Positions 1 through 7,628 of a stretch of DNA of 33,674 nt are shown one piece after another. The notes beneath the pieces were generated by a model that was given only the letters and a program-made list of their open reading frames with translations, did not search any database and was not told where the DNA came from. Source of the DNA: an uncultured Prevotellaceae bacterium (lineage in GTDB: Bacteria > Bacteroidota > Bacteroidia > Bacteroidales > Bacteroidaceae); the NCBI GenBank assembly GCA_900316975.1, contig ONFA01000024.1, forward strand, positions 1-33,674, given 5' to 3'. Both the position numbers and the translations under genes were made by a program. Numbering within the stretch: position 1 is the first letter of the stretch; the number at the start of each line of letters is the position of its first letter.

Positions 1-30
1 CACCGCAATGCGGGAGAGTAGGTCGCCGCC
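1..30 (+). rRNA. rrf: 5S ribosomal RNA, 3' end (partial)
   Basis: The first 30 bases match the conserved 3' terminal segment of Bacteroidetes 5S rRNA (the GCGGGAGAGTAGGTCGCCGCC-type end, recalled from the family). A strong intrinsic terminator on the same strand follows at once, which fits the end of an rRNA operon entering from the left. Only the distal part of the gene is inside the window, so the 5' boundary cannot be given and the last base may be off by a few. Confidence 0.8.
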
Positions 31-36
31 TTCTTG

Positions 37-84
37 AGAGAGGGGGTTCCTTGCAGGGATGCGGGGAACCCCCTCTCTTTTTTT
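37..84 (+). terminator. rRNA operon intrinsic terminator
   Basis: A perfect 14-bp stem pairs 37-50 with 65-78 (AGAGAGGGGGTTCC with its complement) around a 14-base loop and is followed by a run of T. It lies directly behind the 5S rRNA end and would end rRNA operon transcription. Confidence 0.93.
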
Positions 85-311
85 CTTTTTCCCCTCTTCC
101 CCCTTTTCTCTCTTTTCTTTTCTCTTCCCCTTTTTTGTCCGTGCTGTAGTTAGAGGATATATGGAAATCGGGAGAATCGTCTGGCTTTTTGTTGATTTCT
201 TTTGAAATCTTTTCTTGATTCCGATTGTTATGCTTATCTTTGTCATCTGAATGATGCACATAAGTGGTGAATAGATATAATATTGTAGAGGTTCGTTCGT
301 TTTATTAAGTG
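85..311. other. Intergenic stretch with polypyrimidine tract
   Basis: About 225 bases without a gene. The first part (to about 137) is almost pure C and T on the plus strand, continuing from the terminator T-run. The rest is AT-rich. A weak -7-like TAATATTG lies at 278-285, but no TTTG sits at the right distance, so I do not call a promoter for the downstream kinase. Confidence 0.5.
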
Positions 312-1490
312 ATGCAGATGTTTGATCGGATTCGTAATATTAGATATGTGTTGGTCCTATTTGCAATGTTAATAGCGATAGGGTCTTTGTTGATGTCTAA
401 CTATCTGATTTCTGATTTGGAAGAGGAGGAACGAAACAGAATGGAAGTGTGGGCGGAAGCGATGCGTTCCTTGAATGCTGCGGATGAAAATACGGATATG
501 AACTTAGTGCTGAAGGTGATCAATGGAAATCATACGATTCCTGTGATTATAGTGGATAAGGATGGAAAGGCATTGTCATCGCGAAATATTGGCAAATCAT
601 TCATGGAGAACGAGGATTCTGTGGCTTATTTGTCTGCATTGGCAAGAGAATATAGGCAGAGTGGGCGTTTTATTCGTATTGATATGCCCCAGGAATACAA
701 TTCGAATGATTTTATCACGATCTGTTATGACGAGTCGTTGATATTGAAGAGGTTGGCGATTTATCCTTACATTCAGTTGGGGGTGGTTGTATTGTTTGTG
801 CTGATTGCTATTTTTGCGATTTTCTCAGCGATGCGAGCAGAACAGAACAAACTTTGGGTTGGCTTGTCGAAAGAAACGGCTCATCAGTTGGGTACTCCAA
901 TTTCGAGTCTGACAGCATGGCTTCAAGTCTTGCAGGACACGTATCCAGATGATGTTTTGTTGCCCGAGATGGAGAAGGATGTCAAACGTTTGGAGCATAT
1001 TGCTGACCGTTTCTCGAAGATAGGTTCCATACCAGACCCAAAGCCTGAAGATGTGCTTGAAGTGATGGATAGGGTGGTGGCATATATGCGGAAACGTACT
1101 TCTAATAAAGTGGTCATTACAACGCACTACCCTAAGGATCCCGTGATTGTCAGCCTGATTTCCAGTCTTTTTGAATGGGTGGCAGAGAATTTGTGCAAGA
1201 ATGCGGTTGATGCAATGGATGGTGAAGGTTCCATCGACATTGTGGTGGATGAAGATGATGAGTGGGTGTATGTGGATGTGAAGGATACGGGCAAAGGTAT
1301 TTCGGGTAGTTTTGATTCTGTGTTCAAGCCGGGATTCACTACGAAGGCGCGTGGTTGGGGACTTGGACTGTCGTTGGCGAAGCGGATTGTGGAGGATTAT
1401 CATAAGGGCAAGATTTTTGTCGTAGATTCGGAGGTTGGCGTGGGTACAACCTTTCGTGTTGAACTTCCTAAAGCCCCTGCCGAAGTGTAA
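312..1490 (+). CDS. Orphan sensor histidine kinase, membrane bound
   Basis: Two-component sensor kinase of about 392 residues. A transmembrane helix at about residues 11-34 and a second at about 153-175 enclose a roughly 115-residue periplasmic sensor region with no domain I recognise. The dimerisation/phosphoacceptor motif ETAHQLGTPISS follows, with His at about 191. The ATPase domain shows an N box (NLCKNAVDAM), a G1 box (DTGKGI), GFTTK and the G2 box GWGLGLS. No HAMP, PAS or receiver domain is visible, and no response regulator lies next to it, so its partner must be encoded elsewhere. The frame is open from a GTG at 309. ATG codons follow at 312 and 318; I chose 312 because it is the first ATG, but there is no clear ribosome binding site to decide between them. 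Signal and output are unknown. Confidence 0.9.
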   Translation: MQMFDRIRNIRYVLVLFAMLIAIGSLLMSNYLISDLEEEERNRMEVWAEAMRSLNAADENTDMNLVLKVINGNHTIPVIIVDKDGKALSSRNIGKSFMENEDSVAYLSALAREYRQSGRFIRIDMPQEYNSNDFITICYDESLILKRLAIYPYIQLGVVVLFVLIAIFAIFSAMRAEQNKLWVGLSKETAHQLGTPISSLTAWLQVLQDTYPDDVLLPEMEKDVKRLEHIADRFSKIGSIPDPKPEDVLEVMDRVVAYMRKRTSNKVVITTHYPKDPVIVSLISSLFEWVAENLCKNAVDAMDGEGSIDIVVDEDDEWVYVDVKDTGKGISGSFDSVFKPGFTTKARGWGLGLSLAKRIVEDYHKGKIFVVDSEVGVGTTFRVELPKAPAEV

Positions 1491-1551
1491 AAAGGCATCT
1501 CAAAGTGATGAAAATCCTTTCAAGACTGAAAAAGTTGTGCTTTTTTCATCA

Positions 1552-1578
1552 TTGTTAAGAAATAAATTTGTACCTTTG
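1552..1578 (+). promoter_or_regulatory. Promoter for the yceD-rpmF-fabH unit
   Basis: The Bacteroidetes -7 box TACCTTTG is at 1571-1578, with an upstream TTG at 1552-1554 (spacing 16, slightly short). The start codon of the DUF177 gene at 1596 lies only about 18 bases beyond the box, so the 5' UTR would be very short. Confidence 0.75.
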
Positions 1579-1595
1579 CACTCCAAAAGGGAATA

Positions 1596-2168
1596 ATGGA
1601 TACTTGTAAGATTGATTTGTTGAGTTCTGGACTTGGAGGAAAGACCTTTGAATATGATCTTGACGACGATTTCTTCGCTGAAATCGATGGACTCATACAG
1701 CGTGGTGACATTCATGCGACCGTGGTTTGTTTGAGCGCAGGTTCAGTCTTTAAGTTCCGAATCCATAGCATTGGCACAGTCATTGTACCTTGCGACCGTT
1801 GCCTGTCCGACCTCGAATTGCGGATCGAGACGACTGATGCATTGAACGTGAAGTTAGGAAAAGAGTATGCCGATGATGGTGATTGTGTGATTGTTCCTGA
1901 GGCAGAAGGTTATCTTGACCTTGCACACTTCATCTATGAATTCATTGTCCTCAGCATGCCGATTGCGTGTTGTCACGAACCTGGGAAATGTGATGACACA
2001 ATGATGCACGAACTCAGCAGGCATCAAGCCACCCGAAGTGGTGAATCGGATGATGAGCAGACTGATTCAGAAATTGGTGATGTTCGCGATGAACAAGAAG
2101 GGGAAGTTTCTGATGACCCCGTAGATAGTCGTTGGGCAGCACTGAAACAGTTGAAAAACAAACTATAA
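1596..2168 (+). CDS. yceD: DUF177 / YceD-family 23S rRNA accumulation protein
   Basis: This 190-residue protein has the DUF177 (YceD) signature: a beta-rich N-terminal half leading to the CxxC motif VPCDRC (Cys66, Cys69) and a later HEPGKC element near residue 132. In other bacteria the family is needed for normal large-subunit rRNA accumulation and is almost always beside the L32 gene, as here (rpmF starts 15 bases after the stop). The tail from about residue 140 is strongly acidic (many Asp and Glu), common in Bacteroidetes members. The start at 1596 is fixed by the promoter just upstream. The family call is firm; the molecular mechanism is not established by the sequence. Confidence 0.9.
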   Translation: MDTCKIDLLSSGLGGKTFEYDLDDDFFAEIDGLIQRGDIHATVVCLSAGSVFKFRIHSIGTVIVPCDRCLSDLELRIETTDALNVKLGKEYADDGDCVIVPEAEGYLDLAHFIYEFIVLSMPIACCHEPGKCDDTMMHELSRHQATRSGESDDEQTDSEIGDVRDEQEGEVSDDPVDSRWAALKQLKNKL

Positions 2169-2183
2169 AATTATAAAAAGAAA

Positions 2184-2369
2184 ATGGCACATCCTAAAAG
2201 AAGACAGTCAAAGACTCGTACAAGAAAAAGAAGAACTCATGACGTTGCAGTAGCACCAACACTGGCAGTTTGCCCAAACTGCGGTGAATTCTACGTATAT
2301 CACACTGTATGTTCTGCATGCGGTTACTATCGTGGTAAGGTGGCGATCGTTAAGGAAGCTGCAATCTAA
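2184..2369 (+). CDS. rpmF: 50S ribosomal protein L32
   Basis: A 61-residue ribosomal protein of the large subunit. It starts with the invariant MAHPKRR and a very basic, Arg/Lys/Thr-rich N-terminus that threads into 23S rRNA. A zinc-ribbon follows with Cys30, Cys33, Cys43 and Cys46 (CPNC and CSAC), so this is the zinc-binding form. It sits between yceD and fabH with gaps of 15 bases each side, a co-transcribed unit coupling ribosome assembly with fatty acid synthesis. The plsX gene, which lies between rpmF and fabH in many other bacteria, is absent here. Confidence 0.98.
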   Translation: MAHPKRRQSKTRTRKRRTHDVAVAPTLAVCPNCGEFYVYHTVCSACGYYRGKVAIVKEAAI

Positions 2370-2384
2370 AAACACTCCTCTCTT

Positions 2385-3467
2385 ATGGGAAAAATCAACG
2401 CTGTTATAACTGGTGTAGGCGGTTGGGTTCCTACTTATATCCTTGATAATGAGGAGATGTCCACTATCGTTGATACAAGCGATGAGTGGATTATGGAACG
2501 GATCGGTGTGAAGACCCGTCACATCCTGAAACCAGAGGAAGGTGCTGGTACATCTTTCATGATGACCAAGGCTGTGAAGCAGTTGCTTGACAAGACGGGT
2601 GCTGACCCCGATTCCATTGAGGCAGTGATTGTTGCAACGACAACACCTGACTACCATTTCCCTTCTACAGCATCACTCATCATTGGCAACCTTGATTTGA
2701 AGCACGCCTTTGGTTTTGACATGGAGGCAGCATGTGCAGGTTTCCTCTATGCGATGGAGACTGGTGCAGGCTTCATCCGCAGCGGACGTTATAAGCGTAT
2801 CATCGTTTGTGGTGGTGACCATATGTCCTCCATGACCAACTATCAGGACCGCAACACTTGCCCCATCTTTGGCGATGGCGCAGCATGCGTGATGATGGAA
2901 GCGACAGAAGAAGACTATGGTTTGATGGACAGTTACTTGCGTGTGGATGGTAAAGGATACGAAAACCTTCACATGGCAGCAGGTGGCTCTGCAAACATGC
3001 CCAGTCATGAAACCGTTGACCAGCGTCTCCACTTCGTTTACCAGGAAGGTCGTGCTGTGTTCAAGCACGCTGTGACAGATATGTCTGATGCAGTGGAACT
3101 TGTTGCAAAGCGCAACAATCTCACCAAGGATGACATTGCATGGGTTGTTCCTCATCAGGCAAACGTGCGCATTGAAAGCGCCGTGGCACGCCGTATCGGT
3201 GTGGAGGAAGACCACGTGATGATTAACATTGACCATATGGCAAATACCTCAGGCGGCACACTTCCGCTCTGCCTTTGGGAATATGAGCCACAACTTAAGA
3301 AGGGCGACAAACTCATCTTCACCGCTTTCGGTGCAGGCTTCACATGGGGCGCAAGTTACATGATTTGGGGCTACGACGGCAGCAAGTTTGCTGACACACC
3401 TGCCGAGTTCTACAAGGAAGGTGTGATTAGCCGTGAAGAGTGGTATGCCAAGAGAGGAAGAAAGTAA
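2385..3467 (+). CDS. fabH: 3-oxoacyl-[ACP] synthase III (KAS III)
   Basis: FabH starts fatty acid elongation by condensing an acyl-CoA primer with malonyl-ACP in the cytoplasm. The Cys-His-Asn triad is complete: Cys117 in EAACAGF, His257 in VPHQAN and Asn287 in HMANTSGG. The N-terminal TSDEWI and RIGVKTRH motifs are also present. At 360 residues it is longer than the usual 320-330; the excess is mainly a charged C-terminal tail (about residues 335-360). In Bacteroidetes this enzyme may accept branched primers, but specificity cannot be read from the sequence. It is the last gene of the yceD-rpmF-fabH unit; a long inverted repeat follows the stop. Confidence 0.97.
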   Translation: MGKINAVITGVGGWVPTYILDNEEMSTIVDTSDEWIMERIGVKTRHILKPEEGAGTSFMMTKAVKQLLDKTGADPDSIEAVIVATTTPDYHFPSTASLIIGNLDLKHAFGFDMEAACAGFLYAMETGAGFIRSGRYKRIIVCGGDHMSSMTNYQDRNTCPIFGDGAACVMMEATEEDYGLMDSYLRVDGKGYENLHMAAGGSANMPSHETVDQRLHFVYQEGRAVFKHAVTDMSDAVELVAKRNNLTKDDIAWVVPHQANVRIESAVARRIGVEEDHVMINIDHMANTSGGTLPLCLWEYEPQLKKGDKLIFTAFGAGFTWGASYMIWGYDGSKFADTPAEFYKEGVISREEWYAKRGRK

Positions 3468-3475
3468 TTTTTATT

Positions 3476-3565
3476 GAAAAGTGAAGAGTGAAAAGTGAAA
3501 AATCCAAGTTACTCCTACTCGAATGGGGTAAAATGGATTTCTCACTTTTCACTCTTCACTTTTTT
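3476..3565 (+). terminator. Long inverted repeat / terminator between fabH and era
   Basis: Arms of about 30 bases (3476-3505 and 3535-3565) are complementary with about one internal mismatch and enclose a 29-base loop. The arms are built from short repeats of the type AAAAGTGAAGAGTG. T-rich sequence follows on the plus strand, so it can end fabH transcription. The right arm ends 17 bases before the era start, so it would also form in any read-through RNA close to the era start codon. Confidence 0.8.
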
Positions 3566-3582
3566 ATTATTTCGAAAACACT

Positions 3583-4464
3583 ATGCATAAATCAGGTTTC
3601 GTAAACATCGTCGGTAATCCCAATGTAGGTAAATCTACATTGATGAATCTGCTTGTGGGGGAGCGCATCTCCATTGCCACTTTCAAAGCACAGACAACAC
3701 GTCATCGTATCATGGGTATCATCAATGATGACGATGCACAGATTGTGTTTTCTGACACACCTGGTGTGTTGAAGCCCAACTATAAGTTGCAGGAGTCCAT
3801 GCTCGCCTTCTCCGAGAGTGCGTTGGTTGATGCCGATGTGCTGCTCTATGTCACAGACCCGATGGAGAAAGTTGATAAGAATGCAGATTTCCTGGCAAAG
3901 GTGGCCCAGATGGAAGTGCCAGTTCTTGTGCTTATCAATAAAATAGACCTGACCGACGAAAAGAATCTTGTGACTTTGGTGGAGCAATGGCATGAACTTT
4001 TGCCTAAGGCTGAAATCTTGCCTATTTCCGCGTTACACAAGTTCAATGTTCAACCTGTTTTAGTGCGTATCAAGGAACTGCTGCCTGAGTGTCCTCCTTA
4101 TTTCGATAAAGACCAACTGACTGACAAACCTGCCAAGTTCTTTGTCACGGAGATTATTCGCGAGAAGATACTGCTCTACTACGACAAGGAGATACCTTAT
4201 TCCGTGGAGGTTGGTGTGGAAAGTTTCAAGGAAGACAAGACTCACATCCACATCAATGCTGTCATTTATGTGGAGCGCGACTCACAGAAGGGCATCATCA
4301 TCGGTCATCAGGGTAAGGCTCTGAAAAAGGTGGCTACCGAAGCCCGTAAGAGTCTTGAAAAGTTCTTTGGCAAGAGCATCTATCTGGAAACATTTGTGAA
4401 GGTCGATAAAGATTGGCGCAATTCTACGAAGGAACTGAACTTGTTTGGGTACAATCCTGAGTGA
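3583..4464 (+). CDS. era: Era GTPase, 16S rRNA processing / 30S assembly
   Basis: Era is a 293-residue GTPase that binds the 3' end of 16S rRNA during small-subunit maturation. The GTPase domain shows the P-loop GNPNVGKS (11-18), a switch I threonine in TTRHR (about 38-42), DTPG (58-61) and NKID (119-122). The C-terminal KH domain (about residues 205-285) has the GHQGKALK loop (the GxxG RNA-binding signature). Length is typical. The PagL-like gene starts 8 bases after the stop, suggesting read-through. No -7 box was found between the upstream inverted repeat and the start. Confidence 0.97.
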   Translation: MHKSGFVNIVGNPNVGKSTLMNLLVGERISIATFKAQTTRHRIMGIINDDDAQIVFSDTPGVLKPNYKLQESMLAFSESALVDADVLLYVTDPMEKVDKNADFLAKVAQMEVPVLVLINKIDLTDEKNLVTLVEQWHELLPKAEILPISALHKFNVQPVLVRIKELLPECPPYFDKDQLTDKPAKFFVTEIIREKILLYYDKEIPYSVEVGVESFKEDKTHIHINAVIYVERDSQKGIIIGHQGKALKKVATEARKSLEKFFGKSIYLETFVKVDKDWRNSTKELNLFGYNPE

Positions 4465-4472
4465 TGGAATAG

Positions 4473-5783
4473 ATGGCGAGGTTTTTTGTTGTCATATACT
4501 GCATGTTGTCGGGTCTGGTAGCATATACCCAATCACTCAGGACTGACACGGTGAAAAATGACCACATTGCTCGCCTGAAGCATTGGGGCTACGAAGCAGA
4601 ATTGCAGGTTGGGCAGGTGCTAAAACTGGACAAGTACCAGAAAGCCTACATGATAGGGAAGTCAGACTATTCTTTGGCATTTAAGTTCCATCATGTAAGT
4701 TTGCCTTCAGATAGTGACGCATTTGCTTACGATTACCATTATCCTACCTTTTCTATCGTCGGGAAATTCAGCAAAAACAATGGTGCCACGATGCACCGCA
4801 ACGAAGACTATCCACACTGGGACAATCTGTCGGAGGACTATTATGACATTGCTCCGTACAACACACGTTTGGGCAACTCTTTCGCTGTCTATGGCTCTTT
4901 CTCCTACCCTCTGTATCGTGGTGCTCGGTGGGAGTTTGATGCCAGTGTCAATTTGGGACTTGCCTATTCTACCAGTAAATACGACAAGCAGACCAGTGTT
5001 GATAACGACATGATAGGTTCACGCTTCCTGTTCTATGCAGGGGGTGGTGTGAGCGCCACCTATCGTGTTGCACCCTCATTGGGCATCAAGGCAGGTATAG
5101 ATTATTGGCACATTAGTAATGGCAGTACCCGTCAACCTAACCGTAGCGCAAATATTCTCGGACCTACACTCGGTGTTGTCTATTACCCCTATTATGACCT
5201 TTTGTTCAAGCAGCGACATGTCTATCAGCCATCAGCATTCAAACCCTATTGGTACTTGAATCTTAAAGGTGGAATAGGAGCACAGACACGCATTGAGGAC
5301 TGGGATCGTACACAATACCGAATCACGAAAGACAATCCTGACTGGAGAAAAGAAGATTTTACGCTCTATTCGGTGGCATCCTTGCAAACCGATATTATGT
5401 ACCGTTATGCAAGGATTGGTGCATGGGGCGGGGGATTTGACATACAGTATTGCTCATGCTACTCCCATCTTTGGAACATCGATGAGGAGAAGGGTGTCAA
5501 CTGCGCACATCATCCTTGGTTGATAGCCTTCGACTTGAAACACACCTTTTTCTATGGCAATTTGTCGCTTGCTCTTGGCGGAGGTGTATATTTATATCGG
5601 GAGATGGGAGACTTCTCAGACCGCAATGATCCGTTTTATTTCAATCGCATAGGTGTTCACTACACGATTCCTCAATTGCACAATTTTACGGTGGGCATTG
5701 AAGTGAAGGCCCATCTCACCAAGGCAGACTTCACAGAATTGATGATAAGTTATCCTATTGAACTGAGAAAGAAGGGAAAATGA
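4473..5783 (+). CDS. PagL-like acyloxyacyl hydrolase / outer-membrane beta-barrel
   Basis: A 436-residue exported protein with a signal peptide at about 1-20. Alternating hydrophobic and aromatic strands of a beta-barrel cover most of the length. The HISNGS motif at 213-218, followed by QPN, resembles the His-x-Ser-Asn active-site block of PagL lipid A 3-O-deacylases (acyloxyacyl hydrolase family), which trim acyl chains from lipid A in the outer membrane. PagL itself is much shorter (about 170 residues). The extra N-terminal 130 residues and C-terminal half match the longer Bacteroidetes relatives only by general character. The acidic third catalytic residue of PagL is not obvious here, so activity is uncertain. 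It is 8 bases downstream of era and probably co-transcribed. Confidence 0.65.
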   Translation: MARFFVVIYCMLSGLVAYTQSLRTDTVKNDHIARLKHWGYEAELQVGQVLKLDKYQKAYMIGKSDYSLAFKFHHVSLPSDSDAFAYDYHYPTFSIVGKFSKNNGATMHRNEDYPHWDNLSEDYYDIAPYNTRLGNSFAVYGSFSYPLYRGARWEFDASVNLGLAYSTSKYDKQTSVDNDMIGSRFLFYAGGGVSATYRVAPSLGIKAGIDYWHISNGSTRQPNRSANILGPTLGVVYYPYYDLLFKQRHVYQPSAFKPYWYLNLKGGIGAQTRIEDWDRTQYRITKDNPDWRKEDFTLYSVASLQTDIMYRYARIGAWGGGFDIQYCSCYSHLWNIDEEKGVNCAHHPWLIAFDLKHTFFYGNLSLALGGGVYLYREMGDFSDRNDPFYFNRIGVHYTIPQLHNFTVGIEVKAHLTKADFTELMISYPIELRKKGK

Positions 5784-5850
5784 AAGGAGGGGATTCCGTC
5801 TATTGATAAGTGAAACAGGTCATCACAGGTGTCCCCCCTCTTAGAAATTA

Positions 5851-7263
5851 TCATCTCACTTCCAAGATGACTCTTTGGTAGGAGACCAAATGGAAGGGTC
5901 CGTCGTCATGCACCTCACAAATGAGGTGTATTTTTCCCCCTTTCGCAATTAGGGGCACTCGGAATTTGAGGCGTGATGCGGTATTGTCCGTGATAACGAG
6001 TTTTGTAGGGGAGGTGCCTGCTTCAGGTTGGTACCACCAGTAGAAAGAGAGGTGGTCGCCCTCGGCATCTTTCGACATCGAGGCATCCAGCGTGATGGTC
6101 TTGCCTGCTTTTGCTTTGATGTAGCGTGGTTTTATAGAATGGGTGCCGTTGATATAGACAATCGGATTGGTGTTGCCTTGCCCCTCTTTTGCCCATTGCA
6201 TTCGGGCCGAGAAATCGTTCAGTTCGTCGGAATAGAATCGTTGTTTGTACTCTTCGGTGATGCGTCTTTGCGGTTGTTGCCAACTGACCCATGCGTAAGT
6301 GAGTGAGTCTGCACTAAGCCCCCAAGTGTGGCATCCTCCCCAACCTGCCTGAGTAGGGTCATCCGGGTCGTTGAGTCCGTTGGGCATGAGGTGGAGAAAC
6401 GACGGGGTGTCGCCTTCTACGCCCCATTTGTAGTTCGGGTAGATGCTGCCCATCGCTCCATGTCTCTGGATGTTTTGCTGATGCTGTGTCCAATACTGTT
6501 TGCCCAGTTCACATTGCAGTTGCCATGTGCCTTCGTCCCAGATGAATGTTAGGTCGTCCTTGAATTCACGGCGCATCCACTGGTGTGAACTGTAAGCCAG
6601 ATTCAGACGCATGTCGTATTTCATGTCTTGGTCGGTGATGGTGTAGAGGCGAAACTTGTGAAGAAACGTCTTCAGTTCCTTTTCTGTGCGTGTCTGCTGC
6701 ACACGCCAGATAGCTTGTGCCAAAGTGTTCGCACCTCCCCATGCAGCCACCCAAATGGGGCGGTCATCATCTTCGTCAGCCAGTTGTATCAGGAAGTTGC
6801 TGCCCGGCGAATCGTTCCCTTCACCAATCACACCGATGCCACCCCGATGGCTACCCGCTATCGCACGGCTGCGAATGTAATCGACGCTTGGCCAATACCC
6901 CATCTTTTGTTTGCCATTTTCCTCGTCGAGGGATAGAAAAGCGGTTTGTGACGAGCGTTTCCTCAGGTTCTCCACATCCACACCGTAGGCATCAATCACC
7001 TGCTCCAGCACCTTTCCCCATTCTTGGGGATAAGGGTCGCAATTCCATCCCACCGTTGTCATAAAGGCTTCAATCTCAAATTGGTCGGCATAGGAAAACA
7101 GTCGAATCGCCGACTCCATATCATCAGGCTCCACGTTGCAGTCACCAATGTCAGACATGATGACAATGCGTGGTTTTAGTTCGTCAGTGTTTGACTTTGC
7201 TTCAGAGTTTGTTGACATCAGAAGGAGGAGGGAGAATAATAGTAGGTAACTTGGACTTTTCAT
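5851..7263 (-). CDS. DUF1593 nucleoside-hydrolase-like exported protein
   Basis: This 470-residue secreted protein belongs to the DUF1593 group, which combines a nucleoside-hydrolase-like fold with a C-terminal immunoglobulin-like beta domain. After a signal peptide (about 1-22) the segment IVIMSDIG...EPDD (33-48) carries the cluster of Asp residues that resembles the metal-binding start of nucleoside hydrolases. WVAAWGGANTLAQA and YTITDQD follow as family signatures. The last 90 residues look like a beta-sandwich. Substrate is unknown; homologues are often annotated as cellulose-binding or sugar-related. The frame is open back to 7416, but the start at 7263 is preferred because it begins a clean signal peptide and a -7-like box lies between 7263 and the longer start. 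It points against its neighbours. Confidence 0.8.
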   Translation of the reverse strand: MKSPSYLLLFSLLLLMSTNSEAKSNTDELKPRIVIMSDIGDCNVEPDDMESAIRLFSYADQFEIEAFMTTVGWNCDPYPQEWGKVLEQVIDAYGVDVENLRKRSSQTAFLSLDEENGKQKMGYWPSVDYIRSRAIAGSHRGGIGVIGEGNDSPGSNFLIQLADEDDDRPIWVAAWGGANTLAQAIWRVQQTRTEKELKTFLHKFRLYTITDQDMKYDMRLNLAYSSHQWMRREFKDDLTFIWDEGTWQLQCELGKQYWTQHQQNIQRHGAMGSIYPNYKWGVEGDTPSFLHLMPNGLNDPDDPTQAGWGGCHTWGLSADSLTYAWVSWQQPQRRITEEYKQRFYSDELNDFSARMQWAKEGQGNTNPIVYINGTHSIKPRYIKAKAGKTITLDASMSKDAEGDHLSFYWWYQPEAGTSPTKLVITDNTASRLKFRVPLIAKGGKIHLICEVHDDGPFHLVSYQRVILEVR

Positions 7264-7323
7264 GTGGAGTGGATGATTTATAGTTGGTGGTGAGGCGTTT
7301 CTTTGTCCGCACTCTTTCAAGTG

Positions 7324-7331
7324 CAAAGTTA
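7324..7331 (-). promoter_or_regulatory. -7 box for the DUF1593 gene
   Basis: On the minus strand these bases read TAACTTTG, a full match to the Bacteroidetes -7 box, about 60 bases before the ATG at 7263. No CAAA (TTTG on the minus strand) lies at the expected distance, so the -33 element is weak or absent. Confidence 0.5.
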
Positions 7332-7475
7332 CATAAAAAATGAAAAAGGACGATGAAGAATGATATTTTATTCTACAATTAAAGTTTTTGACAGTGATGA
7401 CAGCGTAAATGGTCAAATTCCCGTATCTTTACATAAGATAGGGTGCACCTCAACAATAAAAACAAACATGTTTGT

Positions 7476-7506
7476 TTTGTATTGTGCTTGGTTTTCACTA
7501 CCTTTG
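7476..7506 (+). promoter_or_regulatory. Promoter for der
   Basis: TTTG at 7476-7479 and TACCTTTG at 7499-7506 are separated by 19 bases, close to the Bacteroidetes consensus. Transcription would start near 7513 and leave a leader of about 115 bases before der. Confidence 0.8.
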
Positions 7507-7512
7507 CACCGA

Positions 7513-7628
7513 TTTTAGAGCCGCCTTGGCCTTATCCGGAGGATGGGGGAAGCCATCTGGGGCGGTGAGTATTAACCCGAAAAGGTGATAATGGCTATCA
7601 GTTCTTAATAAGAATTACTGAAAAGATT
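7513..7628 (+). promoter_or_regulatory. Structured 5' leader of der
   Basis: The region from the der promoter to the start codon can fold. CCGCC at 7521-7525 pairs with GGCGG at 7561-7565, enclosing TGGCCTT (7527-7533) against AAGCCA (7550-7555) and an apical ATCC/GGAT hairpin. Two smaller hairpins follow: TGATA/TATCA near 7586-7600, and the palindrome TTCTTAATAAGAA near 7603-7615. I do not recognise it as a known riboswitch or ribosomal-protein leader. The whole gap from 7264 to 7628 otherwise holds only the two divergent promoters. Confidence 0.45.

Noticed and set aside
5784..5850. A terminator between the convergent PagL-like and DUF1593 genes
   Set aside because: GAGGGG and CCCCTC words can pair, but the stem is about 6 bp with a loop of some 40 bases and no T-run on either strand.
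7543..7575. A ten-codon open frame ([10 protein letters not shown]) with a GGAGG just upstream in the der leader
   Set aside because: The GGAGG touches the ATG with no spacing, and the same bases are used in the predicted stem; not enough to call a leader peptide.
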